Notes under the pieces: model-generated
The model's input: only the letters and a program-made list of their open reading frames with translations
What the model was told of the DNA's origin: nothing
Databases searched by the model: none
Assembly (NCBI GenBank): GCA_038040385.1
Contig: JBBPII010000010.1
Coordinates: 1-64,000, forward strand
Length of the DNA: 64,000 bases
Direction of reading: 5' to 3'
From: Gilichinskyi gelida
GTDB taxonomy: Bacteria > Acidobacteriota > Thermoanaerobaculia > Gp7-AA8
Position numbers and translations under genes: made by a program
Part shown: positions 27,921-37,149 of the stretch, in pieces
Layout: each line of letters starts with the position of its first letter
Position numbering within the stretch: position 1 is the first letter of the stretch

Positions 27921-28328
27921 TTAGGACCGCGGTAAATTCTTAAACGCGATCGGCTCGTAGGTCAGCTGGCCGCCCTGTTGCGCGATGCGTCCAAAGCCCT
28001 CCAGCTCGACGGGCTCCTGTAAGTACTGCAGGCGCGGACGCAACGATGCGTCGAGGTAGTGCAGGTAGTCGCGCACCTGCTGTCGCGGCAGGCCGGTGCT
28101 CGCGTACACAGAATCGACGAGCGCGTTCTCGGGCACGATGCCGAGGGTGAACACATTTGCTTGTTCGGGAATAGAGATTTGCACGAGTTTCGGATGTTGC
28201 GCTCGTTGCACCAGCTCGTGATCGAGGCTGCCCGAGATTGCTGCGATGAAGCGGAGCGCCTCCTTTGGCTTGAGCTTCGTGAGCTTCGTGAGTTCCTTGG
28301 TCAGTTCATCAACGGTGATTTGCGTCAT
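27921..28328 (-). CDS. uncharacterised small protein, possible tandem HU/IHF-like fold
   Basis: 135 residues, not recognised as a named family. The first half (VDELTKELTKLTKLKPKEALRF, then SLDHELVQ and VQISIPEQANVFTLG) and the second half (LVDSVYASTGLPRQQVRDYLHYL, then ASLRPRL and VELEGFGRI) each follow the pattern of HU-like proteins: helix, GLxxxxV helix, then a strand ending GFG. The basic DNA-binding arms are missing. This is an inference from pattern alone. It precedes the metallophosphoesterase by 12 nt, so the two form a small operon in an accessory region. No catalytic residues are seen. Confidence 0.7.
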   Translation of the reverse strand: MTQITVDELTKELTKLTKLKPKEALRFIAAISGSLDHELVQRAQHPKLVQISIPEQANVFTLGIVPENALVDSVYASTGLPRQQVRDYLHYLDASLRPRLQYLQEPVELEGFGRIAQQGGQLTYEPIAFKNLPRS

Positions 28329-28413
28329 GCACGGTTCGCTTTGTCATCACGGTTATTAATACTTGTGCTTGCGGAAATGTCGCGAATCCTACCATGAGGG
28401 GGTAGGGAAATCC

Positions 28414-28426
28414 GTGACTCCGTCAC
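28414..28426. promoter_or_regulatory. possible operator upstream of the small peptide gene
   Basis: GTGAC-TCC-GTCAC, a perfect 5-bp inverted repeat, directly follows the motif GTAGGGAAAT (28402-28411). Both lie about 100-125 bp before the start of the 58-residue peptide gene. No factor is known; a regulatory role is a guess. The rest of 28329-28526 shows nothing coding. Confidence 0.35.
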
Positions 28427-28526
28427 TCCTCTAGAAGCAGGACGTCCTCCTCAATCAAGAAAACTGACTTTTGGGAGTGCGGGGTCGCGCGCGCGGCCAC
28501 GAGTCGCTCTCGGAGAGGAGAACTGT

Positions 28527-28703
28527 ATGTTCAGACGAACCCTCGGCGCGTTCCTGCTCCTGCTGTGCATCGGCACTAGCCTTCCGGCCGCAGCCCTGCC
28601 GCGCGATCCGCACGACTCACTGCTGACGCGTATCGCGCGCATCGTGAAGCGGTTGATGCCCGTCGTCCTCGATGGCTCTGAGATTTCATTTCCGAAACCA
28701 TAG
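28527..28703 (+). CDS. 58-residue secreted peptide, unknown function
   Basis: The ATG is preceded by GAGAGGAG with 6-nt spacing. The protein starts with a typical signal peptide (MFRRTLGAFLLLLC, then SLPAAA), leaving about 35 mature residues. These contain an amphipathic basic helix (LLTRIARIVKRLMPVV) and end in SEISFPKP. A strong hairpin terminator follows the stop, so it is a self-contained transcription unit. I do not recognise the family with certainty; short exported peptides of this shape seem common in acidobacterial genomes. The adjacent convergent gene encodes a TPR protein. A signal peptide, bacteriocin-like or membrane-acting role would all fit the helix, and none is proven. Confidence 0.7.
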   Translation: MFRRTLGAFLLLLCIGTSLPAAALPRDPHDSLLTRIARIVKRLMPVVLDGSEISFPKP

Positions 28704-28716
28704 GCCGTTTTCCTTT

Positions 28717-28751
28717 GGGGGTGGGTGGTTGCCGCCATTCACCCCCCTTTT
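28717..28751 (+). terminator. intrinsic terminator of the small peptide gene
   Basis: GGGGGTG (28717-28723) pairs with CACCCCC (28740-28746), with a nested GGTGG/CCGCC stem between, followed by CTTTT. It ends right at the stop codon of the convergent TPR gene. Confidence 0.75.
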
Positions 28752-29899
28752 CATGCTGCAAAGACTGCCATTGGGTCGTCCGCTAACGCGTGGACGAACC
28801 TGCGAACGCGCTGTACCTCGTCGGATGTCACGGCCCGGGTACTCGCGCGCTCTTGCAAGTACGCGAATGCCCGCAGTGCGTTCTCCTTCATGCCAGCGTT
28901 CGCGAATGTCGTGACGAGGTCTGCGCAGACGCTGGGGAGTAGCGCGACCCGATCGACGGTCAGCAGGAGCTCGACAATCGCAAGGCTCACCAGCGCCGCG
29001 TCAAGCACGATGTCGCGATCGAGAAATTCTGCCTGGACGGCGTTGAGTTGCGCGATGGCTTCTGGTACCTGGCCGTTTTTTGCGAGAATCCGGGCGAATC
29101 CCCAGAGGGCGCGCTGTCGTTCTGCTTCCATGCGCAGTGCATCAAAGCCGATCATGGCGGCCGTAAAGTAGGCTCTTGCCGCAGCCTCATCGCCGCGCTG
29201 GATGGCGCAGTGCCCGAGATTGTTCGCGTTTCGTGCGCGCGTCTCCGCATCATGGGTGCGTTCTGCTTCCTCGTACATCGCGAGGAAAATCTGCTCGGCT
29301 TCTCCGTACCGTCGCAGCTCGTACAACAGGCCGGCCTCTGTCGTGCGCGCACGCAGGGCGCGTCGTATGTCACCGTGCGCCTGGAATTGCGCGACGCTCG
29401 CGCGGATGCGGGTGAGTGCGGTGTCCCTGTCACCTTGATCGTGATGCACGTGTGCTTCAAGCAACTCCAGATCAGCACGTTCGAGCGCGTACGCCGGGTT
29501 CGCGCCGAGAGCACCAATCCCCCGTTGCGTTGCAATCAGGGCCTCATCCAACTCTCCCGTAATGTGCAGGGCGTTCGCGCGTTCCGTCCATGCTTGGGCA
29601 TGGAGTAGTTCTATGAAGGGCTCTGCCCCGGCAGGGACGCGTACTCGGTCGACGTGCGCGAGGACGAGTTCCGTGTACCACCGCGCGCGTCGTGGTTCTC
29701 GATCGAGTTCGCGGTGCGCGGCGTCGAGTAGGTACTCCAGCACGCTGAGGAGTTTCTCATCCGGCGTGTCCCTGATTGCTGCGCTCAGGTCATTGTCCGC
29801 GAGTGAAAGGAGAGCGGTTGCTCGCTCCGCGGCACGTTGGCGCGTCTCCGTGCGCCAGTCAAGCACGCTTTCGAGCTGAGCGAGTTCGTTCGGTAGCAT
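28751..29899 (-). CDS. TPR-repeat protein
   Basis: 382 residues, almost entirely alpha-helical tetratricopeptide-like repeats (for example AWTERANALHITGELDEALI, AGLLYELRRYGEAEQIFLAMYEEA, NNLGHCAIQRGDEAAARAYF). There is no signal peptide, membrane helix or helix-turn-helix. It starts 6 nt after the ribbon-helix-helix gene, which is upstream in the same direction, so the two are probably an operon. TPR proteins of this size bind peptides or partner proteins. Next to a secreted peptide gene it could be a receptor, but that is speculative. Its stop coincides with the peptide gene's terminator. Confidence 0.85.
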   Translation of the reverse strand: MLPNELAQLESVLDWRTETRQRAAERATALLSLADNDLSAAIRDTPDEKLLSVLEYLLDAAHRELDREPRRARWYTELVLAHVDRVRVPAGAEPFIELLHAQAWTERANALHITGELDEALIATQRGIGALGANPAYALERADLELLEAHVHHDQGDRDTALTRIRASVAQFQAHGDIRRALRARTTEAGLLYELRRYGEAEQIFLAMYEEAERTHDAETRARNANNLGHCAIQRGDEAAARAYFTAAMIGFDALRMEAERQRALWGFARILAKNGQVPEAIAQLNAVQAEFLDRDIVLDAALVSLAIVELLLTVDRVALLPSVCADLVTTFANAGMKENALRAFAYLQERASTRAVTSDEVQRVRRFVHALADDPMAVFAA

Positions 29900-29905
29900 G
29901 GCGTC

Positions 29906-30166
29906 CTACCGGATGATGAGTTGTTTGATTGGCTGGTCGGGCTCTTCCAGCAGGATTTTGCCGCCGTTGCGCAGCGCATCGTGGAGGAGCTTCTCCAGCA
30001 CGACGGCACGGCGGACGACGTCTGACACGCTTGCATGTCGCGTGACCGCAAGCTGCTTGAGCGCAGCGAACTCGTCGGCGGGAAGGTTGAGCGTCGTCTT
30101 CACGAGCGTCGGTTTGCCGCTCGATGGCGTCTGGGTAGCATCAGTCGTATGGCGCATGGCTATCAA
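29906..30166 (-). CDS. ribbon-helix-helix (CopG/Arc-like) DNA-binding protein
   Basis: 86 residues from a TTG at 30166 with GAGG 5 nt upstream; an ATG at 30157 is the alternative. LVKTTLNLPADEFAALKQLAVTRHASVSDVVRRAV is a standard ribbon-helix-helix: one beta-strand then two helices with the VSDVVRRA turn. It should bind DNA as a dimer and autoregulate, and a palindrome at 30207-30222 lies just upstream. It is not followed by a toxin but by a TPR gene, so it may be a simple regulator and not an antitoxin. Confidence 0.82.
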   Translation of the reverse strand: MIAMRHTTDATQTPSSGKPTLVKTTLNLPADEFAALKQLAVTRHASVSDVVRRAVVLEKLLHDALRNGGKILLEEPDQPIKQLIIR

Positions 30167-30206
30167 TGTAACCTCATTTCATATGGTATGCAAGAGACGT
30201 ATCAGC

Positions 30207-30222
30207 TACCATTGGTATGGTA
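30207..30222. promoter_or_regulatory. palindrome upstream of the RHH gene
   Basis: TACCAT-TGGT-ATGGTA is a perfect 6-bp inverted repeat. A further TGGTATG half-site occurs at about 30185. The site lies 41 bp upstream of the ribbon-helix-helix start in an AT-rich region, which fits autoregulation by a small dimeric repressor. Confidence 0.5.
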
Positions 30223-30334
30223 CTTGGATAGCGAAATCATATACGAGTGACGAGTATCGATGGTTTCATGGCGTGGCGCATCGTTCAGCTAACCACTGAG
30301 TGCTCAAGTACTTATGTTCGTATGGCCGAAGCTG

Positions 30335-30363
30335 TTGACACCCGGTGGTGGAGGGCGTATCGT
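30335..30363 (+). promoter_or_regulatory. sigma-70 promoter of the RelE-like gene
   Basis: TTGACA at 30335-30340, a 17-bp spacer, and TATCGT at 30358-30363. The -35 is perfect and the -10 matches four of six. It reads toward the gene starting at 30437. The intervening sequence has no other ORF. Confidence 0.6.
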
Positions 30364-30436
30364 CACCGCGCGGAGTGGCGCTGGATCAGGGGTGGTAATC
30401 CACGATTGGTGAGTCCGAGCTGGAGAGACACGTACC

Positions 30437-30763
30437 ATGACCCAAGGGTGGCTGGTGTTTTCCACGGAATGGTTTCGCGAGTCGCTCGCGAAGCTACCGG
30501 CCACACCCGAGGTCCAGCGGATTCTGTTTGCGATCGTGAGGCGGTTGGAGCAAGCCGCGATGAACTTCCCGTGCCTCGGCGAGACGAAGATTCGCCTGCT
30601 CAAGACCCGGAGTTACCAGATTGGCGATCGCAGTTTTCCGGCCTTGCGGGTGTTCTACTTCATCGATACCGTGGGCGTCCTGCTGCTCTTTGCGGAAGAG
30701 TACGATGAGATGGACGCGGCCTCGGACGAGGAACGCCTCGCGAGGCTCAACCTGGGCCACTAG
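30437..30763 (+). CDS. small protein, possibly RelE/ParE-fold
   Basis: 108 residues, lower-GC than the core genome. The helix-strand order (WFRESLAKLPATPEVQRILFAIVRRL, then TKIRLLKTRSYQIGDRSFPALRVFYFIDTVGVLLLFAEEYDEM) fits the RelE/ParE toxin fold: N-terminal helices, then an antiparallel sheet with LRVFYF and a C-terminal helix. No clear catalytic His or Arg set can be named, and no antitoxin gene follows; the next ORF is convergent. A GGAG lies 11 nt before the ATG. It could be a solitary or degraded toxin. The call is tentative. Confidence 0.65.
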   Translation: MTQGWLVFSTEWFRESLAKLPATPEVQRILFAIVRRLEQAAMNFPCLGETKIRLLKTRSYQIGDRSFPALRVFYFIDTVGVLLLFAEEYDEMDAASDEERLARLNLGH

Positions 30764-30969
30764 CTCGCGATGAGCGCATTCCAACCAAGCGTTCGCGCCA
30801 GTTCGCGTGCCCGTTCAACATCAGCGTTTGACACTGCTGTGCACAGCGGCACGTCATCGGGTTCGTTGGTGGTGCGAAATGCGGTGATGACGGGACGTGC
30901 CGCAGCGTGATCCTGACGGTGCACGATGCGCAGACGAGCGGGACGACGAGCGTTTCTCTTTCTTGCCAT
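30760..30969 (-). CDS. small basic protein of unknown function
   Basis: 69 residues from ATG 30969, with AAGG about 9 nt upstream. The N-terminus is strongly basic (MARKRNARRPARLRIV), the C-terminus acidic to neutral and helical (VERARELARTLGWNALIAS). No family is recognised. Its stop codon overlaps that of the convergent RelE-like gene by 4 bp (CTAG). The reverse-strand motif GTAGGGAAAT lies about 70 bp upstream of the start. Confidence 0.5.
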   Translation of the reverse strand: MARKRNARRPARLRIVHRQDHAAARPVITAFRTTNEPDDVPLCTAVSNADVERARELARTLGWNALIAS

Positions 30970-31398
30970 GACGATCCCTTCGTGCCGTTCTTCCGGCATT
31001 CAGCAGTCCGATCTCACCATAGGAGTGACGCGGCAAGACATTTCCCTACCCATCCTAGCGAACCAATGACCACGAAACCAAGAGTCATTCCTTGATCACC
31101 AGTTATTTTGGGCATGCCGACACCCATCGCTGTGATCACCCTTTTTCTTCTGCGCTGCGGTGCGCAAGCCTTGCGCGTCACACCCGCGGCGACGCCGGCT
31201 GTTGCCGAGGAACTGGGTTGCGTCAGCGCTGCAAATGACTCGGTGACGGCGTTGCGCGCGAAGCGAGCCGACCGCGTTACCTCGATAATGCGGCAGTCAC
31301 TCGCACGTGCCATCGCACGTCATTGCATGCGGCAAGTCCAACGCTACGGCCGTCCTGCTGCCGGAGTCCGTGCAAGGATGTCGCGCGTACGCCCTTCC
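30970..31398. other. no convincing gene
   Basis: About 430 bp of mixed composition between the small basic protein and the MFS fragment. Frames are open on both strands but show biased Arg/Ala/Thr composition without recognisable domains or ribosome sites. A GTAGGGAAAT motif lies at 31040-31049 (minus strand). I see no RNA gene. Confidence 0.5.
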
Positions 31399-31494
31399 CT
31401 ACCTCTTGGGGTGAACGAGGAAATTCATGGCGTTGATGGCGAAGTGAACGAAGAGGATGTACGTCGCGCGCCGTGGGGCCTCAGTCGCCGTCAT
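31399..31494 (-). pseudogene. duplicated 5' fragment of the MFS transporter gene
   Basis: The 31 codons from ATG 31494 read MTATEAPRRATYILFVHFAINAMNF-type sequence (shown here only in part), almost identical to the first 27 residues of the transporter at 25040-26323 (MTDATEAPRRATYTLFVLFA). After NAMNF it diverges to LVHPKR and stops. Like the parent gene it is preceded by R2 repeat. It is a partial duplication, not a gene. Confidence 0.85.
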
Positions 31495-31498
31495 GCCG

Positions 31499-31540
31499 AG
31501 TTGCACGTTGCCCGACGCCACTGGCAACTGGCAACTGCTC
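31499..31540. repeat. R2 repeat fragment
   Basis: GTTGCACGTTGCCC followed by CTGGCAACTGGCAACTG. It matches the R2-type sequence 5' of the intact MFS gene at 26345, so the repeat and the MFS 5' end were copied together. It ends at the stop codon of the lipoprotein gene. Confidence 0.75.
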
Positions 31541-32078
31541 AGAACGGCCGCCGCCCCCCACCCCGCCGCCCACCCCCGCGCCCCCCTCCGAAACCGCCGC
31601 GTCGGCCGCCGGCGTCGAGGCGCTCGTCGCGCAGCGCGTCCTGCAGCGCCGTCCACTGCTCGCGGGTCAGCAACGCGCGCTCCTCGGCGAGCATGCGCAG
31701 CTCGTGGTCGAGGATCTGGTCGCGCAGCGTGCGGACGCGCTGGCCGGCGGCGACGATGTCGTCAGCGGTCGGTTTCTCCGCCGCGAGGAGCAGGCGAACG
31801 TCGCGCTCGGCGGCGGCCACGTCCATCCGCAACCTGGCGACCTCGGCGGCGTGTTCGCGGTCGATGGCGTCGAGCGAGGCGAACTGTGCGTCGCTCAGCT
31901 TGACGTTGACGGAGACCTGCGGGTCGCGCCACCAGTTGGGCGGCGGGACGTCGAAGCCGGACGGCGTTTCGACATTGCGCGGCATCCTCGCTGGGCGCGA
32001 GTCCGCGGGCGGGTCATCGCTGGTGGCGCAGCCGGACGCGAGCGTGAGGGCGAGCACGAAAAGTGCAGCGGTTTTCAT
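31539..32078 (-). CDS. periplasmic lipoprotein, Spy/CpxP (LTXXQ)-like
   Basis: 179 residues. A lipoprotein signal peptide with lipobox LASGC ends at Cys 17. The mature part has KLSDAQFASLDAID and a long helical region ending ALLTREQWTALQDAL, the pattern of Spy/CpxP/ZraP-like periplasmic proteins (two LTxxQ-like motifs: LSDAQ and LTREQ). The last 27 residues are almost only Gly, Arg and Phe. GGAGG lies 9 nt before ATG 32078. It may act as a periplasmic chaperone or metal-stress sensor. It is transcribed away from groESL. Confidence 0.85.
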   Translation of the reverse strand: MKTAALFVLALTLASGCATSDDPPADSRPARMPRNVETPSGFDVPPPNWWRDPQVSVNVKLSDAQFASLDAIDREHAAEVARLRMDVAAAERDVRLLLAAEKPTADDIVAAGQRVRTLRDQILDHELRMLAEERALLTREQWTALQDALRDERLDAGGRRGGFGGGRGGGRRGGGRRPF

Positions 32079-32148
32079 GAAAGGAGTCCTCCGACTGATC
32101 CGTACGACCGGCGGCGCAAACTGTTGAGCCGTCTCGACAAAAAGGCCC

Positions 32149-32177
32149 TTGACAGAATAATGTCCCAGAACTATTGT
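32149..32177 (+). promoter_or_regulatory. groESL promoter
   Basis: TTGACA (32149-32154), 17-bp spacer, TATTGT (32172-32177). This is a near-consensus housekeeping sigma promoter whose -10 abuts the CIRCE operator. Confidence 0.88.
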
Positions 32178-32203
32178 TAGCACTCATCGTAGCCGAGTGC
32201 TAA
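32177..32203. promoter_or_regulatory. CIRCE operator (HrcA binding site)
   Basis: TTAGCACTC, 9-nt spacer, GAGTGCTAA: an exact CIRCE consensus. It overlaps the end of the -10 element, so HrcA would block transcription of groESL until heat shock titrates GroEL and inactivates HrcA. Confidence 0.97.
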
Positions 32204-32261
32204 CGATTCCGCGGCGGTCCCGCCGCGGAAAGCCAACAAAGACACGAAAGGAGAAGCATCC

Positions 32262-32573
32262 ATGCCAGCAGTAGCAACTGAACTGAAACTCCGGCCGCTC
32301 TACGACCGCATCGTCGTGCGCCGCAAAGACGCCAAGGAGCAGGTGCGCGGGGGAATCATCATCCCCGACAGCGCCAAAGAGAAGCCGCAGGAGGCGGAAG
32401 TCATCGCCGTCGGCGACGGGAAATACAACGAGGATGGGAAGCGCATCAAACTCGACGTCAAGAAGGGTGACACGGTGCTGATCGGGAAGTACTCCGGCAC
32501 CGAGATCAAGATCGACGACATCGAGTACACCATTCTTCGCGAGGACGAAGTTCTCGCCATCGTGGAGGGATAA
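32262..32573 (+). CDS. groES: co-chaperonin GroES
   Basis: 103 residues. LRPLYDRIVVRRKDAKEQVRGGIIIPDSAKEKPQEAEVIAVG and VLIGKYSGTEIKIDDIEYTILREDEVLAIVE-type sequence match GroES throughout, including the mobile loop (GGIIIPD). AAGGAG lies 8 nt before the ATG. It caps the GroEL cylinder with ATP. The gene is 3 nt upstream of groEL and under CIRCE control. Confidence 0.98.
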   Translation: MPAVATELKLRPLYDRIVVRRKDAKEQVRGGIIIPDSAKEKPQEAEVIAVGDGKYNEDGKRIKLDVKKGDTVLIGKYSGTEIKIDDIEYTILREDEVLAIVEG

Positions 32574-32576
32574 ACA

Positions 32577-34214
<1,638 letters not shown>

Positions 34215-34215
34215 C

Positions 34216-34244
34216 CGTTCGCCGTTGACAGTTGGCAGTTGACC
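34216..34244. repeat. R2 repeat half-element
   Basis: GTTCGCCGTTGACAG followed by TTGGCAGTTGACC: the left arm of R2 without its partner arm. It sits between the groEL stop and the terminator. Confidence 0.7.
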
Positions 34245-34246
34245 GG

Positions 34247-34273
34247 GGGCGCGTCTTCGGACGCGCCCTTTTT
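34247..34273 (+). terminator. groESL intrinsic terminator
   Basis: GGGCGCGTC-TTCG-GACGCGCCC followed by TTTTT. A perfect 9-bp stem with a UUCG tetraloop; the convergent M1 peptidase gene ends 2 nt downstream. Confidence 0.95.
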
Positions 34274-34274
34274 C

Positions 34275-36722
34275 TTATCGGGCGAGCACGTCGTGCATGG
34301 CGTTGATGGTGACGCTCTTCGGCTTTTTCGGCAGCGCGACCTCCACGTTGATCGGCTTGGTCATGTTGCCGACGATGAGCGTCTCGCCGAGCTTGCCGAT
34401 GCTGTTCTTATCGAACATCAAATAAATCGGCAACATCACGCCGAAATTCTCCGGCACCTCGGACTGCGTGATCGTGCCGGTGATGCGGTACTTCCCGCCG
34501 GGGGCCTCGACCACGTCGAGCTTGGACGCGTACCTCGGAATCGCCGTCCCCCGCACCCACTGGTCGAAGAACCAGTCGACCTTGCCGTCCTTGGAGATCT
34601 TCAGATTGCGCGTGGCGTGCTTCTCGACCATCTGCTGGAAGTCCGCCGTCGACGCGTTCTTGCCCGCATACGTGGTGGCGAAGTCTTTCATCATGGCCAT
34701 GAAGGCCTCGTCGGGGACCGGCTTCGACGTGTCGCGCATGGTCATCCGGAGCATGTGCAGTACGTACGCGCCTTTCTCGTACACGATGACGTTGTACGCC
34801 CCCGGCGCCTGCCAGCTCGAGAGCCGGATGCCCTGCGTGATGGGGCCGGCCTGATCGCTGGTCATGCGCGCGCCGCGCTGCTTCTCCAGGATGCGCTTTC
34901 GCTTTTGCTCGTAGAAGTTGTTCATGGTGGCCGTGCCCTTGCGCATCTCGAGCACCAGGCCCGACGTGAACTCGGCGAATCCCTCCGACAACCAGGCGTC
35001 GTGGTAGCTGCGCCAGCCGACCTGATGGCCCCACCACTGGTGCGCCACTTCGTGCGCGCCCACCTGGTCGACGAACTGCGCCATGTCCATGCCGAAGCCG
35101 AGCATGTTGCGCACCGTGCTGCCGACGAAGGCGAGATACGGCAGATAGACGAGGTTCGGCCACGACTGCCCCGAGAACCACGCCGACTGCTGGGTGATGG
35201 CGATGCGTTTGTCGGGGAGCGGCCCGAAGAAGAGATTGCCGGTGCGGGCGGTGTTCGCGCCGTCGGCGTAGGCGGCCTGCGCCAACGCCGAGGTGTTCAC
35301 GAAAACGCCGCCGCCAAAGGAGCCGAACTCGTCGCCGGCGCCGCCGGAGGAGAGGGCCTGATTGATCTCCCGGATGATGTCCGGCTCGCCGGGATTGGTG
35401 TAGACGTCCACGGTGATGCCGCTCTGGTCGTCGGTCTGCGTGGTCTTCTTGAAGTTGCCGTAGTTGAAGCCGGCGACACGCAGTGGGTGGGTGCTCTTCC
35501 ACACCGCGACGCGCTGGTCGCCTTCGATCTTGTTGGAGGCTTCCATCCCCACCGCCACCACCTGGTTCTTGCTCTTCTGCGGCGTGCGGAAGGTGAGCTC
35601 GAAGTCGGCGATGTCGGTGAACGAGCCGACGTTCGGATACCAACTGTCGCGCGCACCGACGGTGAAGTTACCGTCGCCCGACTCGCGCAGCACTTTCTTC
35701 CCCACGCCGTGATAGGCGACCTTTAGCAGGTACTTCGTGCCGGCCTTGAGCGCCGCCGGGAAAACGATCGCCGCGTCGGCATCCTCTTCCGGATTTTCCT
35801 GAATGAACGACGCGGGCGTCCAGGCGGGATCGCCGGCCGCGGGGGTGAGCTGGACGTCGTCGATGCGCAGGCTGCGCGCCAGCGCGAGCGGCAGGACGCG
35901 CCCGGCGATGTTGGCGGTGAAGGTCATCACCGTCGTGCCGCTCAACTCGGCGTTCGGGGCGATGGTGGTGTCGATGACGTATCGCTCGGCGTCGGCGACG
36001 CGCGGCGTCCGTTTCGTGAACCCGGCATCGTATGCGGTCTTCTCGTGCGCCATGTACCAGAGGCCGCCCTTGGTCTGATCGCTGATATAGAGCAACGTCT
36101 TCTCCCCGTCGTCGCCGATGTCGAACAGCCGCAGCGAGTCGACGCCGCGGACGTCGAAGGCCAGGATGGCCGGCGGCAACTTGCGGCCGCGCACGTACGC
36201 CAGGAAGAGCGGCTGCGGCAGTGGATCGAGGATCTCCTGCAGAACGCGGATGTGGAAGTTGGTGGTGAAGTCCTTCCGCTCCCGTTTCATGAAGTCGTCG
36301 AATGCTTTCACCGCCTCGCCGTTCACCGCGCCCGCTTTGGCCGTCCCCCCGGCCGCTTCGGCCGCTTTGATCATCGCCGCGTCGAAGAAGACCGCCGACT
36401 CGAACGTCTCGCTGAGCGCGGTCAGCTTCTCGTCGCCGGCTTGGATGCGCAGAGCGCGCCGTTCGTCGTCGTTCGCCGGAGTGAGCGTGTACTGCCCATT
36501 TCCGTGGAAGACCGCGCCGACGGTTGCGCCCTCGACGGGCGCGAGGAGGTTGAGGGTGCCGTTGAGCGTGATGCGGTACGCGTCGCGGTCGAAGGCGAAG
36601 TCGTTGACGGCGATGGTGCGGCCGTCGGGTCGCGCGGCGCGCAGCGCGGTGTACGTCGGATCGGGCGCGGCCGCAGCGGTGAGGGCGGCGAACAGGCCGA
36701 TCGCCCAGAGGGTGAGTTTCAT
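34275..36722 (-). CDS. secreted M1-family zinc aminopeptidase
   Basis: 815 residues. Signal peptide (residues 1-18, ending TAAA). The N-terminal 250 residues are not typical M1 and may be a separate beta domain. The M1 catalytic part has HEVAHQWWGHQ near residue 550 (zinc His, His, catalytic Glu) and SEGFAEF downstream (third zinc ligand). The usual GxMEN substrate motif is not evident; FGGGVFVNTSAL occupies that region. Length and layout resemble the membrane-anchored or periplasmic M1 proteins of Acidobacteriota. It probably trims N-terminal residues from peptides in the periplasm. It is convergent with groEL. Confidence 0.88.
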   Translation of the reverse strand: MKLTLWAIGLFAALTAAAAPDPTYTALRAARPDGRTIAVNDFAFDRDAYRITLNGTLNLLAPVEGATVGAVFHGNGQYTLTPANDDERRALRIQAGDEKLTALSETFESAVFFDAAMIKAAEAAGGTAKAGAVNGEAVKAFDDFMKRERKDFTTNFHIRVLQEILDPLPQPLFLAYVRGRKLPPAILAFDVRGVDSLRLFDIGDDGEKTLLYISDQTKGGLWYMAHEKTAYDAGFTKRTPRVADAERYVIDTTIAPNAELSGTTVMTFTANIAGRVLPLALARSLRIDDVQLTPAAGDPAWTPASFIQENPEEDADAAIVFPAALKAGTKYLLKVAYHGVGKKVLRESGDGNFTVGARDSWYPNVGSFTDIADFELTFRTPQKSKNQVVAVGMEASNKIEGDQRVAVWKSTHPLRVAGFNYGNFKKTTQTDDQSGITVDVYTNPGEPDIIREINQALSSGGAGDEFGSFGGGVFVNTSALAQAAYADGANTARTGNLFFGPLPDKRIAITQQSAWFSGQSWPNLVYLPYLAFVGSTVRNMLGFGMDMAQFVDQVGAHEVAHQWWGHQVGWRSYHDAWLSEGFAEFTSGLVLEMRKGTATMNNFYEQKRKRILEKQRGARMTSDQAGPITQGIRLSSWQAPGAYNVIVYEKGAYVLHMLRMTMRDTSKPVPDEAFMAMMKDFATTYAGKNASTADFQQMVEKHATRNLKISKDGKVDWFFDQWVRGTAIPRYASKLDVVEAPGGKYRITGTITQSEVPENFGVMLPIYLMFDKNSIGKLGETLIVGNMTKPINVEVALPKKPKSVTINAMHDVLAR

Positions 36723-36759
36723 ATGGGATTCCTTTTGGACGGTTTGTGGCGAAGTTATA

Positions 36760-37149
36760 TCAAGAAACCTGGAACTGGGCCAAGGTGATCACGTTCCCCG
36801 CCGCGTCGCGAAGAATCGTCTCCGTCGAGCCGTAGAACGTCTTGCGCTGGCGGACGATGACGTCGGTGCCGGCAGGGAAGCTCGCCTCCGCCGCGGCGAG
36901 ATCGTCGACCTCGATGAACAGCGCGGCGGCGCCGATTGGGCGCGGCCCCTCGAGTGCGGCGGCGTTGTCGGCGCGGACGCTGTCGACGGTCTGGTACATG
37001 ACCTCGAGACCGCCGGCGGCGAGGATGACGAAGCCGAGCCGGTCGCCGTGCGGCACCTCCGCCGTGCGCGCAAATCCGAGCGCGTCCCACAACGGTAGAA
37101 CGGGCTCGATGGCGTCGACGACGAGAACGGGCGTGATCTTCTTCACCAT
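36760..37149 (-). CDS. VOC (glyoxalase/bleomycin-resistance) superfamily protein
   Basis: 129 residues, one vicinal-oxygen-chelate domain of two beta-alpha-beta3 units: KITPVLVVDAIEPVLPLWDALGF and AALFIEVDDLAAAEAS, ending ILRDAAGNVITLAQF. A His that could serve as metal ligand is present in EVPHGDRLGF, but the full ligand set is unclear. Reaction unknown; such proteins include dioxygenases, isomerases and drug-binding proteins. ATG 37149 overlaps the end of a broken DUF2142-like reading frame. Confidence 0.85.
   Translation of the reverse strand: MVKKITPVLVVDAIEPVLPLWDALGFARTAEVPHGDRLGFVILAAGGLEVMYQTVDSVRADNAAALEGPRPIGAAALFIEVDDLAAAEASFPAGTDVIVRQRKTFYGSTETILRDAAGNVITLAQFQVS

Noticed and set aside
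29906..30166. Classical toxin-antitoxin operon with the RHH protein as antitoxin
   Set aside because: The gene directly downstream is a TPR protein, and the RelE-like gene is on the other strand under its own promoter.
31014..31313. Minus-strand 99-codon frame
   Set aside because: No ribosome site and biased composition; the region looks non-coding.
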